The translations under genes and the position numbers were made by a program. The notes below the pieces were generated by a model that ran no database searches, was not told the origin of the DNA, and saw nothing but the letters and a program-made list of their open reading frames with translations. From positions 3,100,001-3,164,000 of the forward strand of contig NZ_VOQS01000003.1 of NCBI RefSeq assembly GCF_007995085.1: a DNA stretch of 64,000 bases. The letters are read 5' to 3'. Positions 36,110-44,654 of the stretch are shown here, piece after piece; the stretch's first letter is position 1, and each line of letters opens with the position of its first letter. Origin of the DNA: Paraburkholderia azotifigens (GTDB lineage: Bacteria; Pseudomonadota; Gammaproteobacteria; Burkholderiales; Burkholderiaceae).

Positions 36110-36454
36110 ATGGGCACCCGTTCGCGCTATCGCGGCCAGGTGCTCGGTTTTCCGATCACGCTTTCAGGCGGGCCGAACGCGCATATCGAACTGAACCGTG
36201 TCGATTTGCTCGACCAGCGGGGCAAGAAAGTCGCGTGCAGGATTGCGCCGCTCACACTCGCGGATGCGGCGCGCAACACCGCCATCTGTACGCCCTACGA
36301 GCCACTTCGTGCGGCCACACGCTATAGCGTGCATGTGCTCGGCGAGGTCTCGCAACTGGGCAAGGTGATGCCCTTCGATCTTGCGTGGGCATTCACCACA
36401 CGCGACGACGAGCGGCCCTCGCCGCCCGTCGTCGCGCAGTCCGCAAGCGAGTAG
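36110..36454 (+). pseudogene. C-terminal fragment resembling CAP/SCP-like secreted proteins
   Basis: The 114-residue frame (RYRGQVLGFPITLSGGP, then NRVDLLDQRGKKVACRIAPL and YSVHVLGEVSQL, ending DLAWAFTTRDDE) resembles the Ig-like C-terminal part that follows the CAP domain in some Burkholderia secreted proteins. No signal peptide or CAP domain precedes it; upstream DNA is AT-rich and non-coding. It is therefore probably a truncated gene. It ends convergently with the MFS gene, six bases apart. Confidence 0.45.
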
Positions 36455-36459
36455 CCGTC

Positions 36460-37764
36460 TTAGCGGTTGACGACGCGCTTCGGCATCGTCAGCACGATGG
36501 CGGCCGCCACGAGCAGCGAGACTGCCACGCAATACAGGCCGACATCGGTGCTGTGCGTCATGTCCTTGATCCAGCCGACCAGATAAGGACTGACGAAGCC
36601 CGCGAGGTTGCCGACCGAGTTGATCAGCGCGATACCCGCCGCCGCTGCCACACCGCCCAGGAACGCGGGCGGGATCGCCCAGAACTGGCACAGCGCGCCG
36701 AGAATCCCGATCGTCGCGATGGTCAGCGACACGACAGCCAGTGCGACGTTGTGCGGCACCAGCGTGCTCGCCACGAGGCCGGCCGCGCCGATCACAGCGG
36801 GCAGCGCTACGTGCCAGCGCCGCTCCTTGCTCTTGTCCGAACTGCGTCCGAGCAGCACCATCGCGATGGCTGCAGCGCCGTAGGGAATCATGGTCAGCAG
36901 GCCGACATTCAGCGCGTCGCTGACGCCCGACGCCTTGATCAGCGTAGGAAGCCAGAAGCTGATGCCGTACAGCCCCATGATGATGCCGAAGTAGCAGAGG
37001 CACAGCACCCATACGCGCCCGTTGGTGAACGCGCCGCTCGCGCTATGCACTTCGATGTGCCCCGACTCGTTCGCCAGACCCGACTCGAGCAGCGACTTTT
37101 CGTCAGCCGTCAGCCATTTCGCCGCGCTGATCCTGTCGTCGAGATACAGCAGCACGGCAAACCCGCCGACGATGGACGGCAGCGCTTCGAGCAGGAACAG
37201 CCAGCGCCAGCCCGCCATACCGTTCACGCCGCTGAAGGCGTTCAGAATCCAGCCCGACAGCGGACCGCCGATCACGCCGGCGATGGGAATGCCCGTCATG
37301 AACATCGCGGTGATTTTTGCCCGGCGCGAGGACGGGAACCAGTAGGTCAGATACAGGATGATGCCCGGGAAGAACCCGGCTTCCGCGACGCCGAGCAGGA
37401 AGCGCAGCACGTAGAACTGGGTGGGCGTCGTCACGAAGATCATCGCAGCCGACAGCACGCCCCAGCTGAGCATGATGCGGGCAATCCATTTGCGCGCGCC
37501 GAACCGGTGCAGCGCGATGTTGCTCGGCACTTCGAAGATGAAATAGCCGATGAAGAAAATGCCTGCGCCCAGGCCGTAGATGGTTTCGCTGAACTTGAGG
37601 TCGGTCAGCATCTGCAGCTTCGCGAAGCCGACGTTCACGCGATCGAGGTAAGCAAAAACGTAGCAGAGAAAGAGGAAGGGAACCAGGCGCCAGGTCACCT
37701 TGGCGTAGGTCCGGTCCTCGGCATCGGTCGGCGCGACGACATCGCCGTAAGCGGTCTTCAACAT
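36460..37764 (-). CDS. MFS transporter, anion:cation symporter (ACS) family
   Basis: The 434-residue protein has twelve helices with the ACS-family early motif FAYLDRVNVGFAKLQM and the loop 2-3 region RFGARKWIARIMLSWG. Such transporters (phthalate permease/GudP/TtuB type) import organic acids with protons. It follows a class II aldolase gene by about 95 bases in the same direction and probably carries the substrate or precursor for that enzyme. Ligand not identified. Confidence 0.87.
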   Translation of the reverse strand: MLKTAYGDVVAPTDAEDRTYAKVTWRLVPFLFLCYVFAYLDRVNVGFAKLQMLTDLKFSETIYGLGAGIFFIGYFIFEVPSNIALHRFGARKWIARIMLSWGVLSAAMIFVTTPTQFYVLRFLLGVAEAGFFPGIILYLTYWFPSSRRAKITAMFMTGIPIAGVIGGPLSGWILNAFSGVNGMAGWRWLFLLEALPSIVGGFAVLLYLDDRISAAKWLTADEKSLLESGLANESGHIEVHSASGAFTNGRVWVLCLCYFGIIMGLYGISFWLPTLIKASGVSDALNVGLLTMIPYGAAAIAMVLLGRSSDKSKERRWHVALPAVIGAAGLVASTLVPHNVALAVVSLTIATIGILGALCQFWAIPPAFLGGVAAAAGIALINSVGNLAGFVSPYLVGWIKDMTHSTDVGLYCVAVSLLVAAAIVLTMPKRVVNR

Positions 37765-37858
37765 CGTTGTCTCCTTGAATCGTCACGGGCGCGCTTCATG
37801 GTCGCGCCCGTGCGGTTTGTTTGTGTATGCGACGGCCTATGCTGGCCGTTCAGCCGTT

Positions 37859-38728
37859 TTAGTCGAACATGTCCGGGCTGGTCTGCACCAGCTGGTCGTA
37901 GATGGGCTGGAAATGCAGCCAGCCGATGTATTCGCTGCCGACGTGATCGCGGCTGTAGCGCGAGCTATGCTCCGGCACCATGACGGGCTTGATGCCCGTG
38001 GCCTCGACCAGCAGCTGCTGCTGGCAGCAACGCTCCAGCGCGATGAACCAGAACGCGGCCGCTTCGATGCTGTGGCGGCTCACGGTCAGCAGACCGTGGT
38101 TCTGGTGAATCGCCGCCTTGACGTTCTTGAAGTAATCGGCAACCGAAAGTCCCGCCTTCTCTTCCACCGCGACGGCGCCCGCCTCGTCCTTGATGACGAT
38201 ATGGTCTTCATAGAACGCGGCGGCATCCTGCGTGATCGGGTCGAGCGGGCGGCCGAGCGCCGCGAATGCCGTGCCGTAGACGGTGTGCGCATGGCACATC
38301 GCCACGATGTCGGGATTCGCCTCATGCACGGCGGCATGCAGCACGAAGCCCGCGCGGTTGAGCGCGTACGTGCCTTCGACGACCTTGCCCGTGTGGTCGG
38401 CGAGGATCAGATTCGAGAGCTTCACCTGCGAGAAGTGCACGGCCATCGGATTGGTCCAGTACAGCTCCGGAAACTCGGGATCGCGCACCGTCAGATGGCC
38501 GGCAAAACCGTAATCCAGGTTGTGCAGCGCAAAGGCGCGGCAGGCGGCGACGAGGCGCTCCTTGCGGTGCTGACGCTCCTGCGCGAAGGACGGAAAGTCG
38601 GGCAGTTCGGGGAACTTCAGCCCAGCCTGCTTCGGCCGGTAGATCGAATTGTTCGACGGATGGGAGATCGTGCGGCGCAGTTCGGCCTGCTGTGCGCTGA
38701 TGTCGATTTTTCCGGTGCCGGTGCTCAT
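37859..38728 (-). CDS. Class II aldolase/adducin family protein
   Basis: From ATG 38728 (GGAG seven to ten bases upstream) the 289-residue protein shows the class II aldolase fold: a Gly-rich phosphate/substrate site (YGFAGHLTVRDPE), zinc ligands in CHAHTVYG and NHGLLTVS, and Glu in FYEDHIVIKD. The frame stays open upstream, but the ribosome binding site and family start favour 38728. Members cleave or decarboxylate hydroxy/keto acids, or act in demethylmenaquinone-like side reactions; the specific reaction is unknown. It lies between the LysR gene and the MFS gene, all in one direction. Confidence 0.85.
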   Translation of the reverse strand: MSTGTGKIDISAQQAELRRTISHPSNNSIYRPKQAGLKFPELPDFPSFAQERQHRKERLVAACRAFALHNLDYGFAGHLTVRDPEFPELYWTNPMAVHFSQVKLSNLILADHTGKVVEGTYALNRAGFVLHAAVHEANPDIVAMCHAHTVYGTAFAALGRPLDPITQDAAAFYEDHIVIKDEAGAVAVEEKAGLSVADYFKNVKAAIHQNHGLLTVSRHSIEAAAFWFIALERCCQQQLLVEATGIKPVMVPEHSSRYSRDHVGSEYIGWLHFQPIYDQLVQTSPDMFD

Positions 38729-38841
38729 GTGTGTCTCCTTGTATGGGGCGGTCATCGCATGGCCGTAACGATAAGGAAACACCCGTCGCCGATCTAGGCG
38801 CGCCGGACAATAGGATTTATTACGCCCGCATATAAATCCCG

Positions 38842-39750
38842 CTACGCTCTCTGCCAGGGCGGCTCGCGGAACACCTCGACGAAGTAGTCGATGAAGGCGC
38901 GGATGCGCGGCACCAGCTGGCGCTCGGGCAGATAGACGACGTGGATCGCGGTGTCGTCGGTGGCCTGATAGTCGGACAGAAGCGGCACCAGGTCGCCCCG
39001 ACGGATGGCCGGCAAGGCGAGATGCTCGGCGAGACGCATGATGCCCATGCCCGCCACGCACAGCTGGAACAGCGTCGTGCCGTCGGTGCTGCGGAAACTG
39101 CCCTGCACCGCAAACCGCTCGAGCTTGCCGTTGATCATGAACGGCCACTGGTTCAGATGCTCGCGCGGCGACTCCCACGTCAGGCACGCATGCCGGGACA
39201 GGCCATTCGGCGTGACGGGCGTGCCGTGCGCGGCGAGATAGCCCGGCGAAGCCACGACGACGCGCTGCAGGTCGCACAGCTTACGGCTGCGCAACGACGA
39301 ATCCTGCAGCCGTCCCATGCGGACGGCGACATCGAAGTTGTCCTCGATCAGATTGACGTTCGAGTCCGACAGCGAAAAATGCACGCACACCTTCGGATAC
39401 ATCGACAAAAAACCGGGCAGCGCGGGCACCAGCTGATCTATGCCGAATGCGTGAGGCGCACTGATGCGCAGGTTGCCTGTCGGCTCGCTGGAGCGAACCT
39501 GCGCCTCCGCCTCCTCCAGACTATCGAGAATATCGTTGCAGGACAGGAGAAAGCGTTCGCCTTCGCCCGTCAGGCGCTGCGTGCGCGTCGAACGGTGCAG
39601 CAGCTGCACGCCGAGCCTGCGCTCCAGGCTGTTGACACTCTGGCTGACGAACGGCTGGCTCACGCCCAGCAGGTTCGCCGCCGCGGTGAAGCCTCCCGCT
39701 TCCACCACCGCCTTGAAGACGCGCATTTCAAGCAATCTTTCGTCTTTCAT
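38842..39750 (-). CDS. LysR-family transcriptional regulator
   Basis: The 302-residue protein has an N-terminal helix-turn-helix (about 6-65, GGFTAAANLLGVSQPFVSQSV) and an effector domain resembling CrgA/DmlR-type regulators (NLRISAPHAFGIDQLVPALP). It precedes the aldolase and MFS genes on the same strand with a 113-base gap and is likely to regulate them. Inducer unknown. Confidence 0.9.
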   Translation of the reverse strand: MKDERLLEMRVFKAVVEAGGFTAAANLLGVSQPFVSQSVNSLERRLGVQLLHRSTRTQRLTGEGERFLLSCNDILDSLEEAEAQVRSSEPTGNLRISAPHAFGIDQLVPALPGFLSMYPKVCVHFSLSDSNVNLIEDNFDVAVRMGRLQDSSLRSRKLCDLQRVVVASPGYLAAHGTPVTPNGLSRHACLTWESPREHLNQWPFMINGKLERFAVQGSFRSTDGTTLFQLCVAGMGIMRLAEHLALPAIRRGDLVPLLSDYQATDDTAIHVVYLPERQLVPRIRAFIDYFVEVFREPPWQRA

Positions 39751-39908
39751 CGTTGGAATCCATGTGCAACGCCGCGCCGGTCAGATACGAAACAGATTAT
39801 CTCGAACCCGGCGCATGGCCGTCACGCGTCTCGCGCGGCGTCCCTTCCCGGCACGATTTTTCTGACGCTGCTAGATTCCCGCCAGCAGAACTCTGAATCG
39901 AGACATTC

Positions 39909-40970
39909 ATGGCCGACAAACCTGGTTCCCAACCGTCCGCAGTCCGCTCGCTGATCCTGATTGCGATCATCGTCGGCGTCGTGGCGATCGCGTTCGTCTA
40001 CACGGCGGGGTGGCTCACGCCGTCGCGGCTGACGCCCGCCAAAGTCGTCAATGCACTGGCGCCGCCCGGCGGCCCCGCGCTGGGATTCCGGCGCAACCAT
40101 GCAAAAGGCATCTGCTTCACGGGCACCTTCGAATCCAGCGGCGCCGCCGCTGCGCTCTCCAGCGCGCCGATGTTCGCGCAGGGTTCGTATCGCGTGACGG
40201 GACGCTTCAATCTCGCCACGCCCGATCCGAAAGCGGCCGACCCCACGGTGCGCGTGCGCGGCCTGAGCCTGCGCGTGGTCACGCCGGAGGGCAGCGAGTG
40301 GCGCTCGGCGATGATCGACGCGCCGTTCTTCCCCGTCGCGACACCGCAAGCGTTCTATGCGCTGCTCGAAGCGTCGGCGCGACAGGACGATCCCGACGCG
40401 ATGAAGAAATTCATCGCCGCGCATCCCGAGTTCGCCGCGTTCGGCGCGTGGGCGACCACCGCGCCGTGGACGGCGTCCTACGCGCAGGATCAGTACAACA
40501 GCCTCAACAGCTTTATCTTCACGAACGCACAAGGTCAGGATCAGGCCGTGCGCTGGTCGTTCGTGCCCGCCGCGAAGCCCGAGCCCGTGTCCGCCGACGA
40601 ACTCAAACAGCGTCCCGCCGATTTCCTCGAAACCGACATCACGCAGCGCGTGCGCAGCGCGCCGCAACGCTGGACGATGGTCGTCACCGTCGCCAATCCA
40701 GGCGATCCGACGGCCGATCCGAGCAAGGCATGGCCCGACGACCGCCGCAAGGTGGAAGCGGGCACGCTGGTCGTCAGCGCCATCGAGCCGGAACCCGACG
40801 GCGCGTGCCGCGACCTCAATTTCGATCCGACCGTGCTGCCGGCCGGCATCCACGTTTCCGACGATCTGTTCCCCGCTGCGCGCTCGGCCGCGTATTCGGT
40901 TTCGTTCAACCGCCGGACCGCCGAGGACAAAGACTATCCGCACACGCCTGCCGAAGGAGCGAAGCAATGA
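39909..40970 (+). CDS. Membrane-anchored catalase-related peroxidase (SrpA-like)
   Basis: The 353-residue protein has a single N-terminal membrane anchor (about 14-34) and a periplasmic catalase-like domain: GFRRNHAKGICFTGTFE with the distal His, the RVRGLSLRVVTPEG strand and, near the end, LPAGIHVSDD followed by RSAAYSVSFNRR with the probable haem-ligating Tyr. It is shorter than true catalases, as usual for catalase-like peroxidases. The stop overlaps the start of a cytochrome b561 gene by four bases, a common partner that could feed it electrons. It probably removes peroxide in the periplasm. Confidence 0.85.
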   Translation: MADKPGSQPSAVRSLILIAIIVGVVAIAFVYTAGWLTPSRLTPAKVVNALAPPGGPALGFRRNHAKGICFTGTFESSGAAAALSSAPMFAQGSYRVTGRFNLATPDPKAADPTVRVRGLSLRVVTPEGSEWRSAMIDAPFFPVATPQAFYALLEASARQDDPDAMKKFIAAHPEFAAFGAWATTAPWTASYAQDQYNSLNSFIFTNAQGQDQAVRWSFVPAAKPEPVSADELKQRPADFLETDITQRVRSAPQRWTMVVTVANPGDPTADPSKAWPDDRRKVEAGTLVVSAIEPEPDGACRDLNFDPTVLPAGIHVSDDLFPAARSAAYSVSFNRRTAEDKDYPHTPAEGAKQ

Positions 40971-41500
40971 TCCCGAACCGCGACCGCTTTACGCCGCTGC
41001 AGCGCGCACTGCACTGGATCATGGCGATATGCATTCTGTCGATGCTGTTCATCGGCGTCGGCATGGTGTCGACCATCCGGCCCGACTACCTGACGCTGGT
41101 CTCGATCCACAAGCCGCTCGGTATCACGATCCTCGTGCTCGCGCTGATCCGGCTCGTGGTGAGGCTCGTGCGCGGCGCGCCGTCGTTGCCGTCCGACATG
41201 CCCGCGCCGATGAAACTCGCGGCGTATCTGTCGCACCTCGCGTTCTACGCGCTGATGATCGCGCTGCCGCTGATCGGCTGGGGCATGCTGTCGGCCGCGC
41301 GCTATCCCGTGGTGGTGGCGGGCATGCAATTGCCGTGGATCCTGCCGCATAGCAACGAACTGCACTCGCTGCTCTGGAACGCCCACCGCTTTCTCGCGCT
41401 GTGCTTCTTCGCGCTGATCCTCGTGCATCTGGCCGCCGCGCTCTTTCACGCGCTCGTCAGACGCGACGGCGTTTTTCACGCGATGGCGCCCTGGCGCTGA
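40967..41500 (+). CDS. Cytochrome b561
   Basis: The 177-residue protein has four transmembrane helices with the di-haem histidines expected of bacterial cytochrome b561: LHWIMAICIL, SIHKPLGITIL, SHLAFYALMI and NAHRFLALCFFALILVHLAAA. It starts inside the catalase-like gene (four-base overlap), so translation is coupled. It would pass electrons from the quinol pool or another donor to the periplasmic peroxidase. Its 3' end overlaps the convergent acyltransferase gene by 25 bases. Confidence 0.88.
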   Translation: MIPNRDRFTPLQRALHWIMAICILSMLFIGVGMVSTIRPDYLTLVSIHKPLGITILVLALIRLVVRLVRGAPSLPSDMPAPMKLAAYLSHLAFYALMIALPLIGWGMLSAARYPVVVAGMQLPWILPHSNELHSLLWNAHRFLALCFFALILVHLAAALFHALVRRDGVFHAMAPWR

Positions 41501-42039
41501 GCCGTCGATGCGATGTCGATGTCCTTGATCTTGCGCGCCGGCACGCCGCCTACGAGCGTATAGGCGGGGACGTCCTTCGCGACGACGGCCCCCGCGGCAA
41601 TCACGGCCGCCTCGTGGATCGTCACGCCGGGCAGGATCGTCGCGCCCGCGCCGATCCACACCTTGTCGCCGACGTGAATCTCCTGGTGATCGAGGCCGCG
41701 CCCGAGATCGGGTTCGAAGACGATGCCGTGCGTCGCCGTCTCGAACGAGACGCGCGGCCCGATCTGCACGTCGTCGCCGATCGAAATGCGACTGTTGCGG
41801 CATGCGAGCCGCGTGCCCGCGTTCAGATACGCGTTATCGCCGATCGTGATGCCGCGGATCGTTTCCTCGTTCAGGCTCAGTTCGAGGCTCAGCGGCCCGA
41901 TGATCGTCACGCCCGAGCCGACCGTCATGCCCGCCCTGCGGAACATCGACGCGCGCATCCGGTTGAACGGACCGTACATCGGCAGCGTGTTGCCGAGGGT
42001 GATGAAGAGATGTCGCTTGAGTGCCGTCAGTAGCTTCAT
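41476..42039 (-). CDS. Hexapeptide-repeat acyltransferase (CysE/LacA/WbbJ superfamily)
   Basis: The 187-residue protein consists mostly of left-handed beta-helix hexapeptide repeats (about 40-170; for example ITIGDNAYLNAGTRL, ISIGDDVQIGPRVS, VWIGAGATILPGVTI, AVIAAGAVVAKDVPAYTL), with the conserved catalytic His in ETATHGI and the terminal VGGVPARKIK. It transfers an acetyl or other acyl group from CoA, usually to sugars. Its last codons overlap the cytochrome b561 gene on the opposite strand. Substrate unknown. Confidence 0.85.
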   Translation of the reverse strand: MKLLTALKRHLFITLGNTLPMYGPFNRMRASMFRRAGMTVGSGVTIIGPLSLELSLNEETIRGITIGDNAYLNAGTRLACRNSRISIGDDVQIGPRVSFETATHGIVFEPDLGRGLDHQEIHVGDKVWIGAGATILPGVTIHEAAVIAAGAVVAKDVPAYTLVGGVPARKIKDIDIASTAQRQGAIA

Positions 42040-42210
42040 TGTCCGCGTATCGGAAGACGGAGCGACAAGCCGCGGCCCCGTCGTCCGATCCGTCCGTAAA
42101 GCCCCGAGTTTAATGGTGCGAAGTATTCGTATGCGGTTTGGGGCGCCGATGTGGCGCGTTGTGCGGAGGTTTTGGCGCGATCCTGGCCCGCTGTCGCGAC
42201 GGCCCGTCCT

Positions 42211-43566
42211 TCATTTTCCCAAACTGTGCCGCACGCGCCCGACCTCGCGGCTCGTCACGGGCGACGCCTGGTTGCCCCACGTATTGCGCACGAACGTCAG
42301 CACGCGCGCCATTTCCGTGTCCGTCAGCTTGCCCGCGAACGACGGCATCTTCTTCGCCTCGATGCCCGACTGCGTATGCGGCGCCTCGCCGCCTTCGATC
42401 ATCAGGCGGACGAGCGAATCCGCCTGTGCGCCGAGCACGGCAGGATTGCCCGCCAGCCGGGGATACTTCAGCGCTTCGCCCATGCCGTCCGCCTTGTGAC
42501 AACGGGCGCAAAAGCCTTGATAGATACCGGCGCCCGGCAACTCGACGTCGCCCGTGTTCATCGCCCGCACGGTCTGCAGCGCGGCGTGCGACCGGTCGTC
42601 GAAATGTCCGGACGGTTCGCGCGCGGGCAAACTCTTCAGATAGTGGGCGATCGCGTGCAGATCGTCGTCGCTCAGATATTGCGTGCTGTCTTCGACGACC
42701 TGAACCATGCTGCCGAATGTCGCGAGTCCCGCACCGTGCCCGCTTCTCAGGAACGAAGCGATCTCGTCCTCCGATACGCGGCCGAGGCCCGAACCGTTGT
42801 CGCCCGTGAGATTCGGCGCGAACCAGTGATCGTTCGTGCCGCCCGTCAGGTAGCGCCCCGAGCGCTCGTCGTAGCCGCGCTCTTCATACGCAGGTCCGCG
42901 CGGCGTATGACACGCGCCGCAGTGTCCGAGCGACTGCACGAGATACGCACCACGGTTCCATTGCGGACTGCGCGTCGATTGCGGCACGAACACGTCGTCC
43001 GGCGCGAACGCGACACTCCAGAACATCAGCGCCCAGCGCTGATTGAACGGAAATGGCAGTTCGGTGCGCGGCGCAGGCGTCGAGACGGGCGCGACGCCAT
43101 GCATGAAGTACGCGTAGAGCGCGTGCATGTCGTCGTCGTTGATCTTCGCGAACGACGGATACGGCATCGCGGGATACAGCCGCCGGTTACCAGGCGCCAC
43201 GCCGTCACGCACGGCCCGCTCGAAATCGTCGTAACTGTAGCGCCCGATGCCCGCTACAGGGTCCGGCGTGATGTTTGACGACCAGATGGTGCCGAACGGC
43301 GAACCCATCGGCAGTCCGCCCGCGAACGGCGCCGGTTGATGCAGCGGCTCCTTGCCGGATGGACCGCCCGGCGGCGCCGTATGACAACCCGCGCAGTCGG
43401 CGGCTTTGGCGAGATATTCGCCTCTCGCGATCAGTTTCGCGTCGGGCGTGTCGACTTGCGCGGTATATGCCTCGGCGCGCACGCGGTGCACGAACGCACT
43501 GCTCGCGACCAGCATCGCACATGCGATAGCCGCGGTGCCGACAATGGATAACGCGCGCATCTTCAT
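42211..43566 (-). CDS. Tri-haem cytochrome c (dehydrogenase cytochrome-subunit-like)
   Basis: From ATG 43566 the 451-residue protein has a signal peptide (about 1-31) and three c-type haem motifs, CAGCH (58-62), CGACH and CARCH, each starting a class I cytochrome domain with a later Met ligand. This architecture is that of the cytochrome subunits of membrane-bound alcohol, aldehyde or gluconate dehydrogenases, but no dehydrogenase subunits are present. Here it is the last gene of the oxidase operon, so it may feed electrons to the caa3-like oxidase. Confidence 0.88.
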   Translation of the reverse strand: MKMRALSIVGTAAIACAMLVASSAFVHRVRAEAYTAQVDTPDAKLIARGEYLAKAADCAGCHTAPPGGPSGKEPLHQPAPFAGGLPMGSPFGTIWSSNITPDPVAGIGRYSYDDFERAVRDGVAPGNRRLYPAMPYPSFAKINDDDMHALYAYFMHGVAPVSTPAPRTELPFPFNQRWALMFWSVAFAPDDVFVPQSTRSPQWNRGAYLVQSLGHCGACHTPRGPAYEERGYDERSGRYLTGGTNDHWFAPNLTGDNGSGLGRVSEDEIASFLRSGHGAGLATFGSMVQVVEDSTQYLSDDDLHAIAHYLKSLPAREPSGHFDDRSHAALQTVRAMNTGDVELPGAGIYQGFCARCHKADGMGEALKYPRLAGNPAVLGAQADSLVRLMIEGGEAPHTQSGIEAKKMPSFAGKLTDTEMARVLTFVRNTWGNQASPVTSREVGRVRHSLGK

Positions 43567-43571
43567 CGCCG

Positions 43572-44030
43572 TCACCAGCGTCCGCACGGCGACACGACGA
43601 GCACGGCAAGGTCGGTCGACACCAGCCCGAACATGAACATCGCACTTGACAGCGCGCTCACGCGCGCGAGGAACCATTCGAGTTCGGTGACCCGGCGGGC
43701 GCGCTCCCCGAGTGCCTGCTCGCGCCGCGTGCGCGTGAAGATCACCGTGCGCCACGCGACGACGACGCCGGCTATGCCGGCCACGAAGCACGCAACGCTC
43801 AATACCATCATCGACGGCATCACCCACGCAGGCGTCGCGCCCGGATGGCGCGCATCGGACAGCGAACACGCCTGCGCCGTCAGCACTTCGCCGATGAACA
43901 TCTGCGCGAACCAGGCAAGCGGCGTCGCGAGCGTCGCAATCAGCAGACGCCACGAATGGAAGCACGCCAGGTCCTGATTCAGCCCGTGGCTATCGTTCGC
44001 ACTGCGAGTGCGCGTCGGATGATCGCTCAT
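43572..44030 (-). CDS. Small membrane protein in oxidase operon
   Basis: The 152-residue protein starts at ATG 44030, overlapping the subunit III stop by four bases. It has three predicted helices (about 28-50, 70-93, 120-145); the first contains WRLLIATLATPLAWFAQM. No metal-binding motif is evident. Position alone suggests a small structural or assembly subunit of the oxidase. No known family is recognised with confidence. Confidence 0.7.
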   Translation of the reverse strand: MSDHPTRTRSANDSHGLNQDLACFHSWRLLIATLATPLAWFAQMFIGEVLTAQACSLSDARHPGATPAWVMPSMMVLSVACFVAGIAGVVVAWRTVIFTRTRREQALGERARRVTELEWFLARVSALSSAMFMFGLVSTDLAVLVVSPCGRW

Positions 44031-44653
44031 GCGCGCGCCCTCAGCACATACGGCGACAGATAGATCGTCGTGAAGATGAAGAGCCACACGAGATCGACGA
44101 AGTGCCAGTACAGCCCGCCAATCGTCAGCGCGAGGCAGCGTTTGTCGTCGAAGTAGCCGAGCGCCGTCCACAGCAGCAGCAACGACAGCACCACCAGTCC
44201 GACGGCGACGTGCGCCAGGTGAAAGCCCGTGATCGTGAAGTACAGCGAGCCGTACAGATGCGCCGTCAAACCGTACGGATGATTGCCCCACTCCTTCAGC
44301 TGAATGCCGACGAAGATCACGCCGAGCGCGAGCGCCACGCTCATCGATGCGACGGCCCAATGCAGCCGCCGCCGCTTCACGAAGCGCTCGCACAGCCAGA
44401 CGAAGACACTGCTCGACAGCAGGATCGCCGTGTTCGCGAGTCCGAGCCCGAGCTTCGGCAGGCCTTCGGGCGGCCACATGCTTCCGCTTTGCGACGCGAG
44501 GTACAGATACGAGAAGATCAGATAGCCGAACAGCGAGCCTTCCGTGACGATCAGCGCGAGACATCCGAACCAGCCGCCCGAACGCTCGCCCGCGCTGCCG
44601 ACGGGCAAGCGCACGGGGCTGTCGTAGGTGTTGTCGTGCAGGGTCTCGCTCAT
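44027..44653 (-). CDS. Cytochrome c oxidase subunit III
   Basis: From ATG 44653, one base after the subunit I stop, the 208-residue protein shows subunit III features: GWFGCLALIVTEGSLFGYL, TITGFHLAHVAVGLVVL and GGLYWHFVDLVWLFIFTTIYL. It has five helices, the short form of the family. It stabilises the oxidase core and may help proton uptake in canonical enzymes. Confidence 0.9.
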   Translation of the reverse strand: MSETLHDNTYDSPVRLPVGSAGERSGGWFGCLALIVTEGSLFGYLIFSYLYLASQSGSMWPPEGLPKLGLGLANTAILLSSSVFVWLCERFVKRRRLHWAVASMSVALALGVIFVGIQLKEWGNHPYGLTAHLYGSLYFTITGFHLAHVAVGLVVLSLLLLWTALGYFDDKRCLALTIGGLYWHFVDLVWLFIFTTIYLSPYVLRARA

Positions 44654-44654
44654 G

